From Burkholderiaceae bacterium (GTDB taxonomy: Bacteria; Pseudomonadota; Gammaproteobacteria; Burkholderiales; Burkholderiaceae_C), in the NCBI GenBank assembly GCA_026125795.1, contig JAHCKM010000001.1, positions 1,116,001 to 1,180,000 on the forward strand: a stretch of 64,000 bases of DNA. Direction: 5' to 3'. A model generated the notes under the pieces. The model did not search any database. It had not been told where the DNA came from and saw nothing but the letters and a program-made list of their open reading frames with translations. Every line of letters starts with the position of its first letter. Positions within the stretch are counted from its first letter, which is position 1. Below are positions 1-12,101 of this stretch, piece after piece. A program made the position numbers and the translations under genes.

Positions 1-2466
1 GCCGGCGACGGCACCTCCGCACGCGGCGGCATGGACAACGCCTACTTCCGCTCGCTGTACGACAACCTGGCTCGCGCCATCGGCTCCGAGTTCCATCACT
101 TCAGCTTCGAAGCCCGGGAGCACACGGCCCAGGTGGACAAGGACCGACGCGAAGCCCGCGAGCTGCGGTTCCGGTACGGCACCGAAGAACAGCAACGCTT
201 GGCTGCGATGGCAGGCGAACTTCGTCAGCTTGGAGAGCACCAACGCTTTCTGCCCGTGCTCTTCTGCTCGCCGACGATGGAACTCGGCGTGGACATCTCG
301 GCGCTCAACACCGTCTTCCTGCGCAACATGCCGCCCACGCCAGCCAACTACGCGCAGCGCAGTGGCCGCGCCGGCCGCAGCGGAATGCCATCGCTCGTGC
401 TCACCTACTGCGCCGCGCGCAGCCCGCACGACCAGTACTTCTTCGCCGACCCGCCAGCCATGGTGCATGGCGAGGTGCGCGCACCAACGCTCGACCTGGC
501 GAACGAAGAACTGGTGCGCAGCCACCTTCAAGCCGTATGGCTGGCTGCCACCGGCGTGCCGCTTTCCGCCTCGATCGCCGAGGTGGTCGAGCCCGATGAG
601 GCGCTGCGGCTCCCGTTGCGCACTGAGGTGGCCGAGGCGTTGGCGATGCCCGAGATCGCGCCTCGCGCGCGAGCGCAGATCGAGAGCGTTCTGCGACTGG
701 TCGAACCCGAACTGACAGCAACCAGTGCACCGTGGTTCACGGGCACGCCGGCGCTGGCCTCGGAGATCACCGACCGCGCCGCGCAGCGCTTCGACCGCGC
801 CTTCGAGCGCTGGCGCGAGCTATTCCTGGGTGCGGCGTTGCAGCGCGACCAGTCGCGCCGCATCATGGACACGCACGGGCTGCCCGAGCGCGAGATTCGC
901 GCCGCGCGTGTGCTGCACGCACAGGCGCTTGACCAGATTGCATTGCTCCAGCGCGGCCAGGAAAGCTTGTCGAGCGACTTCTACACGTACCGCTACCTGG
1001 CGACCGAAGGCTTTCTCCCGGGCTACAACTTCCCGCGTCTGCCGCTCACAGCCTTCGTTCCCGGCAGCGGTGAACGTGGCACGCAGGGTGCCTATCTGCA
1101 ACGCCCCCGCTTCCTGGCGCTCTCCGAGTTCGGACCCCGCAGCCTCGTCTATCACGAGGGTCGCGCCTACCGCGTCGTCGCGGCACAACTGTCTGCCCGG
1201 GGCGAAGCCGTCGGGCCCGGCGGGCAACTCGTCACTGATGTCGCCACCATCTGCAAGTCTTGCGGCGGCGGACACTTCCGCTCCGACGCCGCCGACCGCG
1301 ACCTCACGCACTGCCGTGCGTGCGGCACACCGCTGCTCGACAACGCGGACATCGTTCTCAACCTCTACCGCATCGAGAACGTCCGCACCCAGCCTGCCGA
1401 GCGCATCACCGTCAATGACGAGGAACGGCTGCGCCAGGGCTTCGACCTTCAGACCACGTTCCGCTGGGCCAGGCGCGAGAGCGGCCAGCCCGACGTGTAC
1501 CAGGTTAACGCTGCCGACGGCGAAGGGCTCGTCGCGCAGCTTCGCTACGGCCCGGGGGCCGAGATCAGCCGGCTCAACAAAGGCCTTCGGCGCCGAGCGA
1601 ACCCGAACGCGCACGGCTTCATGGTCAACCCGCTGAACGGCGCTTGGGCGCGCCTCGACGATGAGGATGCCGAACCTGATCCCACCCGTGCCGCGAACCA
1701 GCCAATCGTCCCCTGGGTGCTCGACCGCAAGAATGCTTTGCTGCTGCAACTGGCCGAACCCGATGCGAGCCAGACCACCATCGCCACCGTGCAGTACGGG
1801 CTGAAGCGCGGCATCGAGCGCGTGTTCCAGCTCGAAGAGTCCGAACTGCTCGCCGAGCCGCTGCCTGATCGTGCCCATCGCCGGGGCGTTCTTTTCTACG
1901 AGGCCACCGAAGGCGGCGCTGGCGTCCTGACGCGGCTCGTGCACGACCCCGAAGCCCTGGCTCGCGTGGCGCACGCCGCGCTGCTCAACCTGCACTTCGA
2001 CTTGCAGCGATTCGGTGAGCCCCTACCACAGCTTGATGCCCTGACTGATGTGGCGGGCACGCAATGCGTCGCCGGTTGCTACCGCTGCGTGCTGTCCTAC
2101 TACAACCAGCCCGATCATCCCGTCATCGACCGACGCGACCCGGTCGCCCGGAGACTGTTGCTGCGCCTCGCCGCGGTCCGCACGTCTCTCGTGGGCGGAC
2201 CCCATTCGGCGCCGGCGAACCCAGAGCCAGATGGGTTTAACTCGCATGCAGCGGGGGTACCGCCACCCGATCGAAGCCAGGTCGAGATCGACGGTGCAGC
2301 AGTGATCGCACTGTGGCGTGGCGCTCGCGTGGCATTGGTGGCGGAGGGCGTTGACGGCGACGCGCTTCGAGCCAAAGGCCTCGCCGTCGTGCGTTGGCCT
2401 ACCGACGCTTCGCACACTGCGGCGGCCATCAGCGAACTGCGCAGTGCTCTGGGCATCGGCGCATGA
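1..2466 (+). CDS. Helicase C-terminal half with DUF1998/MZB domain (5' truncated by the window)
   Basis: The frame is open from base 1, so the N-terminal DEAD/DEAH motor lies before the window; 822 codons are visible. Early residues carry helicase motifs V and VI (SPTMELGVDIS, then QRSGRAGR). A zinc-ribbon-like pair of CxxC motifs (CKSCGG, CRACGTP) lies near codons 419-443. The C-terminal third ends in the cysteine pattern GTQCVAGCYRCVLSYYNQ of the DUF1998 (MZB) family. Proteins of this architecture occur as DruE in Druantia; in DISARM the same functions are split between DrmA and DrmB. It probably translocates on DNA in an anti-phage complex (inference). The stop overlaps the next start in an ATGA tetranucleotide, so it heads or continues an operon with the SNF2 and methylase genes. 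The family call is firm; the system assignment is tentative. Confidence 0.8.
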   Translation, partial: AGDGTSARGGMDNAYFRSLYDNLARAIGSEFHHFSFEAREHTAQVDKDRREARELRFRYGTEEQQRLAAMAGELRQLGEHQRFLPVLFCSPTMELGVDISALNTVFLRNMPPTPANYAQRSGRAGRSGMPSLVLTYCAARSPHDQYFFADPPAMVHGEVRAPTLDLANEELVRSHLQAVWLAATGVPLSASIAEVVEPDEALRLPLRTEVAEALAMPEIAPRARAQIESVLRLVEPELTATSAPWFTGTPALASEITDRAAQRFDRAFERWRELFLGAALQRDQSRRIMDTHGLPEREIRAARVLHAQALDQIALLQRGQESLSSDFYTYRYLATEGFLPGYNFPRLPLTAFVPGSGERGTQGAYLQRPRFLALSEFGPRSLVYHEGRAYRVVAAQLSARGEAVGPGGQLVTDVATICKSCGGGHFRSDAADRDLTHCRACGTPLLDNADIVLNLYRIENVRTQPAERITVNDEERLRQGFDLQTTFRWARRESGQPDVYQVNAADGEGLVAQLRYGPGAEISRLNKGLRRRANPNAHGFMVNPLNGAWARLDDEDAEPDPTRAANQPIVPWVLDRKNALLLQLAEPDASQTTIATVQYGLKRGIERVFQLEESELLAEPLPDRAHRRGVLFYEATEGGAGVLTRLVHDPEALARVAHAALLNLHFDLQRFGEPLPQLDALTDVAGTQCVAGCYRCVLSYYNQPDHPVIDRRDPVARRLLLRLAAVRTSLVGGPHSAPANPEPDGFNSHAAGVPPPDRSQVEIDGAAVIALWRGARVALVAEGVDGDALRAKGLAVVRWPTDASHTAAAISELRSALGIGA

Positions 2467-5345
2467 GCAGCGCCGTCGCAACCGAAGAACAGTCCTTCCC
2501 GCCCGGCGTGCTCGTTCGCGCGCGCCGGCGCGAGTGGATCGTGTTGCCAGGTAGCACGGCTCAGATGCTGCGGCTGCGCCCGCTCTCCGGCTCCGAAGCC
2601 GACATGACCGTGCTGTCGCCGCGCCTCGAGGCGGCGTGCGAGCCGGTCGTGCCGGCCACGTTTCCACCTCCGTTGGCGCATCAATCGGCGAGCCACGAAT
2701 CGGCGCTGCTGCTCCGCGATGCGCTGCTGATGTCGCTGCGGCGCGGTGCCGGTCCTTTCCGCAGCTTCGGCCACCTGGCCTTTCAGCCCCGCGCCTACCA
2801 GCTCGTGCCTTTGCTGATGGCGCTCAAGCAGGACACCGTGCGCCTGCTGATCGCTGATGACGTGGGCATCGGCAAGACCATCGAAGCCGGCATGATCGCG
2901 CGCGAGCTGCTGGACCGCGGCGATGTCCGGCGTTTCGTTGTCCTCTGCCCGCCCCACCTCGTCGATCAATGGGTGCAGGAGCTGGAAATCCGCTTCCACA
3001 TCCGCGCGGTCGCCGTCACGGCCTCCAGCGCGGCGCGCCTGGAGCGAGGCCTGCCTATTACCGACAGCATTTTCACCGTGCACCCGCACACGGTCGTCAG
3101 CCTCGACTACATCAAGAGCGACCGTCGGCGCGGCGACTTCGCCACCCGCTGCCCCGAGCTGGTCATCGTCGATGAAGCACACACCTGCGCGGGCAACGAC
3201 GCCGGCCGCCACCAGCGGCACGATCTGCTTCGCCTGCTCGCGCAAGACGCCGGGCGCCATCTGCTGCTGCTAACCGCCACGCCGCACTCGGGCGACGAGG
3301 CGAGCTTCCACAAGCTGTTGGGCCTGCTGCATCCTGACTTCACTGCCTTGGGCACGCTCATGGGAAAGGCCCGCGACGACTTGCGCCTGCGCCTCGCGGG
3401 CCATTTCGTGCAGCGCCGCCGGCAGGACATCAAGGAGTGGAGCGACGAGGGCGTGTTCCCGCGTCGAGAGACGGCGGACCTTCCGTACTCGCTCAGCGGC
3501 GCCTGGCAGCGCTACTTCGACAGCGTGCTCGACTATTGCTCTGAGGTCGTGCAGCGCGCCGGCACCGACGAGCGCCGCCAGCGCCTGAACTTCTGGGGCA
3601 CGCTGGCGTTGCTGCGCGCTTCGGCCAGCAGCCCGGCTGCGGCACTGCAATCGCTTCGCACGCGGCTTTCCACACTGGCCGAGGACGACGAGTCGGCCTT
3701 GCGGGAGCGCGTTTTCGATGGCAGCGAGGACGCTCTCACCGGCGACGATGGCGAGCTGCCCGCCTCCGATGCCGACCCTGCGCTCGCCGCGCTGATCGGC
3801 CAGGCCGAGTCGCTGCTCGGCGCCGGCAACGACCCCAAGCTCGCGACGCTGATCACCCACCTCGAACGCGATCTGCTCGGTACCGCTTCGGCACCCGGCT
3901 TCGCACCGGTGATCTTCTGCCGCTACATCGCCACCGCGCACTACCTCTACGAACACCTGAAAAGCCGCTTCCGCGGCGTCACCTGCGAAGTCGTCACGGG
4001 CCAACTCTCACCCGACGAGCGCGAAGCCCGCGTCGCCGCGCTCGGCCAGCACGAGCGCCCGCTGCTCATCGCCACTGACTGCCTCAGCGAGGGCATCAAC
4101 CTCCAGGAACACTTCAGCGCCGTCGTCCACTACGACCTCTCGTGGAACCCCACGCGCCACGAACAGCGCGAAGGTCGCGTCGATCGCTTCGGTCAGCAGC
4201 GCCCGCTGGTGCGCGCCACGCTCATGTACGGCCGCAACAACCCCGTCGATGCGGTGGTGCTGAAGGTCATCCTGCGCAAGGCCAAGAAGATTCGCGACGA
4301 ACTGGGCGTGCCGGTGCCGATGCCCGACGACGACCACTCGCTGACGCAGGCGCTGATGAAGGCCGTGCTGCGCGAGCGTGGCGGTCAGACCCGCGATTTG
4401 TTCGACTTCGACGACCTGCCGGCGGCACAGGCCTTCGAGGTTGCGTGGACCGATCTTGCCGAGCGCGTCAAGAAGAACCGCACTGTCTTTGCCCAGCAGA
4501 CCCTCAAGCCGGAAGCCGTGTGGCCGGAGTGGCGCAAGATGCAAGCCGCGCTCGGCAATGGCGGCGAGGTTCAGCGTTTTGTCGATCGCGCCCTGCGGCG
4601 GCTCGGCGCGGCACCGGCGGCCCAGGGCAGCGGCCTGCAGACGCGCTGGCGCGTCGCCCTCGACCGCTTGCCCGAAGACCTGCGCGAGCGCCTGCTCGCC
4701 GACGGCATGCGCGGCAACATCGACGTGGGCTACGCGATGCCGCCGGCCGCCGGTGCTCGCTTCGTGCACCGCAGCCACCCGCTGGTCGCCACGCTGGCCG
4801 AGGGCTTGCTCGAGCGCACCTTGGCCGATGCCGGCCTGGCGCCTTCGGCGACGGAGACCATCGCCCCCACCAACCTCGGGCGTGCCGGCTGTTGGGTGAG
4901 CTCCGCCGTCAGGCGGCAGACGACCGTGTTGCTCCTGCGGTTGCGCCACCAGATCACTGCTGCGGGCACCACGGCCGATGACGAGCAAACCCTCGTGGTC
5001 GAGGAAGCCTGCGCGGTCGCGCTGCACCCGGCGGACGGCAGCGGCGCCGGTGCGTGGCAGCTTGTCGGTGGCGACGAGCCCCTCGACTGGCTGGCCGTTG
5101 CCCCTTCCGAAGCGCTCGACGACCATGCCAGGGCCCTGCGCATCGACGCGACCCTGCAGCACTGGCCGCAATGGCAGGGCGCTCTCGAAGCCTTTGCGCA
5201 CGAGCGGGCTTCGGGACTCCTGGCCGACCACCTTCGCGTCCGTTCGGCGTCACGGGCCACGGGCCGTGCGCGGCCGCAGGTGCGCGCGCTGCTGCCGGTG
5301 GACGTGGTCGGCGTGTTCGTGCTGCTGCCCCCGCTCGACATGTAG
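2463..5345 (+). CDS. SNF2-family helicase, DISARM DrmD-like
   Basis: This 960-residue protein starts at the ATG overlapping the upstream stop (ATGA), which is preferred to an earlier in-frame start lying inside gene 1. Walker A is DDVGIGKT at about residues 132-139, the DEAH box (VIVDEAH) at about 234-240 and the helicase C-terminal motifs (SEGINLQ, then REGRVDRFGQ) at about 535-575. The order SNF2 helicase followed by a large adenine methylase, next to a DUF1998 helicase, is that of class 1 DISARM-type islands, where DrmD is the SNF2 protein. It is predicted to be a cytoplasmic ATP-driven DNA translocase. It has no nuclease motif I can recognise. Other RapA-like roles cannot be excluded, but the neighbours favour restriction of foreign DNA. 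Confidence 0.82.
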   Translation: MSSAVATEEQSFPPGVLVRARRREWIVLPGSTAQMLRLRPLSGSEADMTVLSPRLEAACEPVVPATFPPPLAHQSASHESALLLRDALLMSLRRGAGPFRSFGHLAFQPRAYQLVPLLMALKQDTVRLLIADDVGIGKTIEAGMIARELLDRGDVRRFVVLCPPHLVDQWVQELEIRFHIRAVAVTASSAARLERGLPITDSIFTVHPHTVVSLDYIKSDRRRGDFATRCPELVIVDEAHTCAGNDAGRHQRHDLLRLLAQDAGRHLLLLTATPHSGDEASFHKLLGLLHPDFTALGTLMGKARDDLRLRLAGHFVQRRRQDIKEWSDEGVFPRRETADLPYSLSGAWQRYFDSVLDYCSEVVQRAGTDERRQRLNFWGTLALLRASASSPAAALQSLRTRLSTLAEDDESALRERVFDGSEDALTGDDGELPASDADPALAALIGQAESLLGAGNDPKLATLITHLERDLLGTASAPGFAPVIFCRYIATAHYLYEHLKSRFRGVTCEVVTGQLSPDEREARVAALGQHERPLLIATDCLSEGINLQEHFSAVVHYDLSWNPTRHEQREGRVDRFGQQRPLVRATLMYGRNNPVDAVVLKVILRKAKKIRDELGVPVPMPDDDHSLTQALMKAVLRERGGQTRDLFDFDDLPAAQAFEVAWTDLAERVKKNRTVFAQQTLKPEAVWPEWRKMQAALGNGGEVQRFVDRALRRLGAAPAAQGSGLQTRWRVALDRLPEDLRERLLADGMRGNIDVGYAMPPAAGARFVHRSHPLVATLAEGLLERTLADAGLAPSATETIAPTNLGRAGCWVSSAVRRQTTVLLLRLRHQITAAGTTADDEQTLVVEEACAVALHPADGSGAGAWQLVGGDEPLDWLAVAPSEALDDHARALRIDATLQHWPQWQGALEAFAHERASGLLADHLRVRSASRATGRARPQVRALLPVDVVGVFVLLPPLDM

Positions 5346-5359
5346 CGCCAGCCGACGCC

Positions 5360-9316
<3,957 letters not shown>

Positions 9317-9348
9317 GCAAAGGCCATTCATAGGAGACACTGGCGGCC

Positions 9349-10737
9349 ATGCTGACCCACCTGCGCATTAAGAACTTCAAGGCCTGGCAGGACACCGGCG
9401 ACATGCGGCTGGCCCCGCTCACGGTCGTCTTCGGCACCAACAGTTCGGGCAAGAGCAGCCTCGGCCACCTGCTGCTGGCGCTGAAGCAAACGGTTCAGTC
9501 CACCGACCGCAAGCGCGCGCTGCACCTGGGCGACGAGAACACGCTGGTCGATCTCGGCACCTTCGACGATTGCCTGTTCGGCCACGCCCCCGACCGCGCG
9601 CTGGAGTTCACGCTCCGCTGGCGCCTGCCCGAGCCGATGGTCGTTCGCAACGCTGCCGGCCGCGACGAGGCGTACGAGGGCAACGCGATGGAACTGCGGG
9701 CGGCCATCGGGCGCGACAAGGTCGGCCAGCCACAGACCAACGAGTTCGGCTACCGCCTGATGCAAGACGCCCGGGAACGACTGAAGATCGTGCATGCACG
9801 CAAGGACAACGCCGGCAGCCTGACCAGCCAACCGTTGAAGCTTGTGCATGCGGTCGGACGCAAATGGCCCGTCGAGCCGCCGGAGCGCTTCTACCGCTTC
9901 ACCGACCGCACGCTGCTGCGCTACCAGAATGCCGACTTCCTGGCCGAATTTGCGCTGGAGACCGAACGCCTGTTGTCGCAGTTCTTCTACCTGGGCCCGC
10001 TGCGCAACTACCCGCGGCGTCAGTACGGCTGGGCCGGCGATACGCCGCCCGACGTAGGCAAGCTGGGCGAGCAGACGATCGCCGCGATCCTCTCCGCGGC
10101 GCGCGACGACCGACGCCTGAACCGTGGGCCGAGGAAGCCGCTCAAGCGTTTTGACGAGTTCATCGCCGGCTGGTTGAAGGCGTTGGGCGTGATCGACAAC
10201 TTCGAGATCAAGCCCGTGGCCGATGGTCGCAAGGAGTACGAGGTGCTGGTGCGCACGCACCCCGGCACTGCCCAGGTCAAGCTTACGGACGTGGGTTTCG
10301 GCGTTTCGCAGGTGCTGCCGGCGTTGGTGCAGGCGTTCTACGCACCGCCGGGCTCGGTCGTGTGGATGGAGCAGCCCGAGATTCACCTGCACCCCCTGGC
10401 GCAGGCCAACCTGGCCGACGCGTTCATTTCCGCTGTGCAGGCCGGAGAAGACGGCCAGCCGCGGGAGACGCAGTTGATCATCGAGAGCCACTCCGAGCAC
10501 TTCCTGACCCGCCTGCAGCGGCGCGTGGCCGAGGAGGTCATCCGGCCGGAAGACGTGGCGATCTACTACGTCAAGCGCAAAGGGCCTGCGGCCGAGCTGG
10601 AACCGTTGCCGGTGGACATGTTCGGCGAGATCACCAACTGGCCGCCCAACTTCTTCGGTGACGAGATGGGCGACATCGCCGCCCGCGTGCGGGCCGCTGC
10701 CGACTTGCGCAAGCGCCAGGGGCGGCGGGCAGCCTGA
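9349..10737 (+). CDS. DUF3696-type AAA/ABC-fold ATPase
   Basis: This 462-residue SMC/RecF-like ATPase starts LTHLRIKNFKAW and has Walker A GTNSSGKSS at residues 29-37. The distal part has Walker B VVWMEQPEIHLHP near 337-349 and the ESHSEHFL motif near 380, ending in the DUF3696-like tail with NWPPNFFGDEMGDIA. Such ATPases act as sensors that control a partner nuclease in several defence pairs (for example OLD/Gabija, PARIS). An SD-like GGAG precedes the start and a 32-bp gap separates it from the methylase. Its stop overlaps the start of the next gene (TGATG), so the two are translationally coupled and probably form one functional pair. Confidence 0.8.
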   Translation: MLTHLRIKNFKAWQDTGDMRLAPLTVVFGTNSSGKSSLGHLLLALKQTVQSTDRKRALHLGDENTLVDLGTFDDCLFGHAPDRALEFTLRWRLPEPMVVRNAAGRDEAYEGNAMELRAAIGRDKVGQPQTNEFGYRLMQDARERLKIVHARKDNAGSLTSQPLKLVHAVGRKWPVEPPERFYRFTDRTLLRYQNADFLAEFALETERLLSQFFYLGPLRNYPRRQYGWAGDTPPDVGKLGEQTIAAILSAARDDRRLNRGPRKPLKRFDEFIAGWLKALGVIDNFEIKPVADGRKEYEVLVRTHPGTAQVKLTDVGFGVSQVLPALVQAFYAPPGSVVWMEQPEIHLHPLAQANLADAFISAVQAGEDGQPRETQLIIESHSEHFLTRLQRRVAEEVIRPEDVAIYYVKRKGPAAELEPLPVDMFGEITNWPPNFFGDEMGDIAARVRAAADLRKRQGRRAA

Positions 10738-11264
10738 TGCGTGCGGTGATCGACACCAACGTCATTCTCGTCGCCAACGGCTCCCATCCCGGCATGGGAG
10801 ACGATTGCCGGCTGGCTTGCATCGAGCGCCTAGAGGCAATGGCCAAACGCGGGCGCGTCGTCATCGACGACGGTTTCGAGATCCTGCACGAGTACCTTGG
10901 ACGCACGGAGCCACGCAAGGGGCGCCGCGCGGGCGATGTGTTCCTGAAGTGGCTGCTGAACAACCAGCACAACGCGGCCCGCGTCGAGCGGGTGCCGATC
11001 ACGTCAAGCGCCGGGCATAGCTACGCCGAAGTCGATGCGCTCGGGTTGTCGATCAACATCGATCGATCCGACCGCAAGTTCATTGCCGTGGCGGCGCGTC
11101 GCCGACGCAAGCCACCCATTTGGGAAGCGGCCGACAGCAAGTGGCTGGAGTGGTGGCAGGAACTGCGGGCGGTGGGCATTCATGTCGAATTTCTGTGCGC
11201 CGTGGACTTGCAGCGCCACTATCGCCGCAAGTTCCCGGAGCGGCCCAACCCGCCTTTGCCCTGA
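10737..11264 (+). CDS. PIN-like nuclease, partner of the DUF3696 ATPase
   Basis: This 175-residue protein opens with the PIN-type strand VIDTNVIL (Asp6). Further acidic residues are spaced as in PIN metallonucleases: an Asp-Asp pair at 44-45, Glu48 and SDRKFIAVA with Asp112. It is therefore likely a small RNase or DNase. It overlaps the ATPase stop by one base, an arrangement that suggests a two-gene sensor/effector or toxin/antitoxin-like module. There is no obvious antitoxin of the VapB type beside it, and the ATPase seems the only candidate controller. Domain assignment is by motif reading only; the catalytic residues are inferred from spacing. Confidence 0.65.
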   Translation: MRAVIDTNVILVANGSHPGMGDDCRLACIERLEAMAKRGRVVIDDGFEILHEYLGRTEPRKGRRAGDVFLKWLLNNQHNAARVERVPITSSAGHSYAEVDALGLSINIDRSDRKFIAVAARRRRKPPIWEAADSKWLEWWQELRAVGIHVEFLCAVDLQRHYRRKFPERPNPPLP

Positions 11265-11366
11265 CAGGTGCGGCGTGATGAAGGAGGGTCGATCCGAGTT
11301 CGGCAGGCGGCGTTTGGTGGGCGTCGCCTTCGACTGCAACGAATTTGCCGAGAAGGCCCAAACGCG

Positions 11367-12101
11367 GTGAAGAACGACAGAGACGAATCTCGAACCGTCA
11401 CGCTCCAAGTTCAGCGCCTGAACGGTCAGTGGGAGACGGTGTTTGGCGGTGAGGCGCCGGTGCGCGAGGGGGCGCTGGCCGAATTGACCTTGCCGATGGG
11501 CGCGCTCCGCGACTCCGAGTTCAAGCGGCTGCTGAACCAGGAGTTGTTGGTGAAGGTGCTCGACGAGGGCACCGAACTTCAGGTGGCGATTGCCGGCGCG
11601 CCGGCTTCGGTCCGAGCACATGGTGGCCAGCACCGCGTGCGCGTTCCCGCGCGCTACTGGCCGGGCGATTCGGTCACCTTCGTTCCCGTGCGCATCGGGC
11701 CCCCCAACCGCACCAGCAGCAAGATCGACCCGGATCGAGGCGGCCTGTGGATGCGCCATGTCGGCCTCGACCGGTGCGAGATGGTCAGCAGCAGCATCGT
11801 GCTGCCACCCGGGCCGGGGCGCGAAGAGGCCATCAGCCCGAACCACGCCTACACCGTGCTCTCCGAGCGCTACGAAGTTCACCGCATCTCGCACACGGGC
11901 AACGTGTACGAGCGCGTGTTCTTCCAGGAGTCCGACGAGCACTGGTACCCCATGTCGGGCCTGCGCGACGGGGTGAGAGAGCGTTCCGAGCGCCGGATCC
12001 TGGCGCGCGCGTGGGCCACGATTGAGGCGCAACTCGGGTGGTGTCGCCTGCCGCCGCACCCGGACTCGATAAAACCGCGCAAGCGCGAGGGCGACGAATG
12101 A
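11367..12101 (+). CDS. Hypothetical protein at the head of the SNF2/Hsp70/HNH operon
   Basis: I do not recognise this family. The GTG at 11367 is chosen as start, giving 244 residues, because an AGAAGG-like SD lies about 12 bp upstream; an earlier in-frame ATG at 11268 would add 33 residues of arginine-rich, poorly coding-like sequence. The protein looks like a soluble, beta-rich single domain with no membrane segment and no obvious catalytic motif. Motifs that may help a profile search are EAISPNHAYTVLSERYEV and VYERVFFQESDEHWYP. The stop overlaps the SNF2 start (ATGA), so the two proteins are made together, and it may be a specificity or sensor subunit of that helicase. Confidence 0.6.
   Translation: MKNDRDESRTVTLQVQRLNGQWETVFGGEAPVREGALAELTLPMGALRDSEFKRLLNQELLVKVLDEGTELQVAIAGAPASVRAHGGQHRVRVPARYWPGDSVTFVPVRIGPPNRTSSKIDPDRGGLWMRHVGLDRCEMVSSSIVLPPGPGREEAISPNHAYTVLSERYEVHRISHTGNVYERVFFQESDEHWYPMSGLRDGVRERSERRILARAWATIEAQLGWCRLPPHPDSIKPRKREGDE

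Noticed and set aside
9922..9930. TACCAGAAT copy as a regulatory site
   Set aside because: It is inside the coding region of the DUF3696 ATPase, far from any start, and without a second half-site.
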